A program made the translations under genes and the position numbers. Under the pieces are notes generated by a model that saw only the letters and a list, made by a program, of their open reading frames with translations, made no database searches and was not told the origin of the DNA. Below are positions 14,527-15,713 of a stretch of DNA of 15,713 nt, in pieces. How positions within the stretch are numbered: position 1 is the first letter of the stretch; each line of letters begins with the position of its first letter. This DNA comes from CAYOEV01 sp964403075 (GTDB lineage Bacteria; Bacteroidota; Bacteroidia; Cytophagales; Cyclobacteriaceae): contig CAYOEV010000037.1 of NCBI GenBank assembly GCA_964403075.1, positions 1-15,713 of the forward strand, in the 5' to 3' direction.

Positions 14527-15713
14527 CTACCAAATTTTCACACGTTCGGCTTCCGGCTTCCACAACTCATCACCTTCTTTCAGGTCAAAAGCTGCATAGA
14601 AGGTTTCCAGGTTTTCCAGCGGACCCACCGCGCGGAAGGGTCCAGGGCTGTGGGGATCCGTCTGAACCTGGGTGCGTAGGGCCTCATCCTTGTATTTGGT
14701 ACGCCAGATGGTGGCCCAGGAAAGGAAAAATCGCTGCTCAGGTGTAAATCCATCAATCAATCCGGGGTTGCCATTTTCTTTCAGGTGGATTTTCAAGGCA
14801 TCATAGGCTGCATTCACACCGCCCAGGTCACCGATGTTTTCACCCAAGGTAAGCTTACCTTGCACATTGAGGCTGTCAGCCACCTGGTAGGCATCGTACT
14901 GTGCCACCAGTCGGGCCGTTCTGGCTTCAAAGTTCTGTTTGTCTTCTTCGGTCCACCAATTTTTCAAGTTTCCTTCCGCGTCGAAGCGGCTGCCCTGATC
15001 GTCGAAGCAATGCGATATTTCATGTCCGATGACGGCGCCAATGCCCCCGTAATTTACCGCAGCGTCAGCGGTGTAGTTGTAAAATGGGGGCTGCAAAATG
15101 GCCGCAGGAAATACAATTTCGTTATTCAGTGGATTGGCGTAGGCATTGACCGTCTGTGGCGACATGCCCCAACGGCTTTTGTCTACCGGCTCGCCAACTT
15201 CCCTTATATTTTCATCAAATTCCCATTTACGTGCATTTTCCACGTTGCCATAAAAGCTGTACAGCTCACCGGTATTTTGCACTTCCACGATGTCGGGCGC
15301 CTCATCCACGGCGCAGATCCCGGTAGCCGTACTGCCGTCGGTCAGCGTGACGATGCCGCCGAGCAGCGATTTGCGCAGTATGGTGATGAAATTGGACGAC
15401 AGGCCGAAGCAGCCGCCGGCAAGGGGCGCCTCGGTAATGATCTCTCCTTCTTCTACGAGCAGCTCGCCCGTAAAACTCAGCCCCCAGACGCGACCCACGC
15501 CCGGCTCGGTGGGGTCGAAATCAAAACTGTCGCCGTCGACGATGGTCAGCAGGCGGTTCGCTTCATCGGTGATCAGGTAGCGGAAGCCGGTTGCAGGAGC
15601 TTCGGGCGCGACGAACTCGAACAGGTCGGGCTGCCCGTCGCCGACGTTGGCGATGCCCTCCGTACTGCCGTCGGCCAGGCTGACGGGTCCGGCGAGCACA
15701 TCCTCGACCGTGA
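14527..15713 (-). CDS. M13-family metallopeptidase C-terminal half fused to GC-rich repeat domain (5' end outside window)
   Basis: Frame open from the window edge (base 15713) to the stop at 14527; the true start is not visible, and a GTG at 15699-15697 is not a credible start. The part encoded by about 15267-14527 is the catalytic half of an M13 (neprilysin/PepO-like) zinc endopeptidase. It shows NAYANPLNNEIVFPAAILQP, the zinc motif HEISH (H codon at 15024-15022), FDDQGSRFD, the third-ligand motif GENIGDLGG (Glu codon at 14841-14839) and the family's ending VKIW. Just before it, YGNVENARKWEFDENIREVG, then PVDKSRWGM, is also M13-like. Upstream of about 15268, however, the protein is not M13 but a repeat of 111 residues in a GC-rich, differently coded style. 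The roughly 400-residue M13 N-terminal domain is absent. Either a chimeric gene or an assembly join; the peptidase identity is secure. Confidence 0.85.
   Translation of the reverse strand, partial: TVEDVLAGPVSLADGSTEGIANVGDGQPDLFEFVAPEAPATGFRYLITDEANRLLTIVDGDSFDFDPTEPGVGRVWGLSFTGELLVEEGEIITEAPLAGGCFGLSSNFITILRKSLLGGIVTLTDGSTATGICAVDEAPDIVEVQNTGELYSFYGNVENARKWEFDENIREVGEPVDKSRWGMSPQTVNAYANPLNNEIVFPAAILQPPFYNYTADAAVNYGGIGAVIGHEISHCFDDQGSRFDAEGNLKNWWTEEDKQNFEARTARLVAQYDAYQVADSLNVQGKLTLGENIGDLGGVNAAYDALKIHLKENGNPGLIDGFTPEQRFFLSWATIWRTKYKDEALRTQVQTDPHSPGPFRAVGPLENLETFYAAFDLKEGDELWKPEAERVKIW
15268..15713 (-). repeat. Tandem 111-residue (333-bp) secreted-protein repeat, one full and one truncated unit
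   Basis: The full unit (15687-15355) begins PVSLADGSTEGIANVGDGQP and includes FRYLITDEANRLLTIVDGD, VWGLSFTGELL and GCFGLSSNFITILR. The second unit (15354-15268) begins IVTLTDGSTATGICAVDEAP and stops after VEVQNTG. DNA at 15661-15674 is identical to 15328-15341 (CGTACTGCCGTCGG), exactly 333 bp apart, and the flanks are similar. I associate this repeat type with long secreted proteins of Lewinella-like Bacteroidota; its function is unknown. Its base composition is visibly more GC-rich than the M13 segment that follows. Confidence 0.7.

Overview
The window looks like a chromosomal piece of a Bacteroidota bacterium, probably a Saprospiria/Lewinella-type organism. Three things point there: a large two-part outer-membrane receptor of the CarboxypepD_reg-like plus OMP beta-barrel kind, a promoter element of the Bacteroidota TAnnTTTG form, and a GC-rich secreted-protein repeat at the right edge of a type I associate with Lewinella-like genomes. 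No rRNA, tRNA, CRISPR array or insertion sequence was seen.

Left edge (1-1030): an AT-rich segment holds the start of an excisionase-type DNA-binding protein (likely a toxin-antitoxin antitoxin, minus strand, running off the window) with a cluster of inverted repeats just upstream of it. Next come about 100 bases that are a relic of the 3' end of an alpha-amylase gene, paralogous to the intact lipoprotein GH13 alpha-amylase at 1031-2911. This amylase converges on a TonB-dependent-receptor-like outer membrane protein (3006-5429, minus), with a hairpin between them.

Middle (5430-6493): about 850 bases without a convincing gene, containing a possible frame-broken ORF and a near-perfect 12-bp palindrome. 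They are followed by a 51-codon gene for a small single-span membrane protein (6282-6437, plus).

Centre (6494-12545, minus): a tight five-gene operon, transcribed TetR regulator -> ABC transporter -> HlyD-type adaptor -> TolC-type outer membrane channel -> CutA-like protein. The junctions are TGA/ATG abutting, a 6-nt gap, and two 4-nt ATGA overlaps. Together the three transport genes would form a type I secretion or export conduit across both membranes. The ABC protein keeps its Walker A motif but has replaced the Q-loop, signature, Walker B/catalytic Glu and H-loop residues, and its N-terminal domain looks like a C39-like domain without a cysteine. A palindrome overlapping the predicted tetR promoter suggests autoregulation. 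This operon is the best candidate in the window for an under-described system.

Right part (12665-15713): a secreted DUF885 family protein (plus) converges, across a strong bidirectional hairpin terminator, on the 3' part of an M13 (neprilysin-like) metallopeptidase gene (minus). The M13 catalytic half is joined in frame to unrelated GC-rich 111-residue repeats in place of the normal M13 N-terminal domain. This is either a true chimeric gene or an assembly join.
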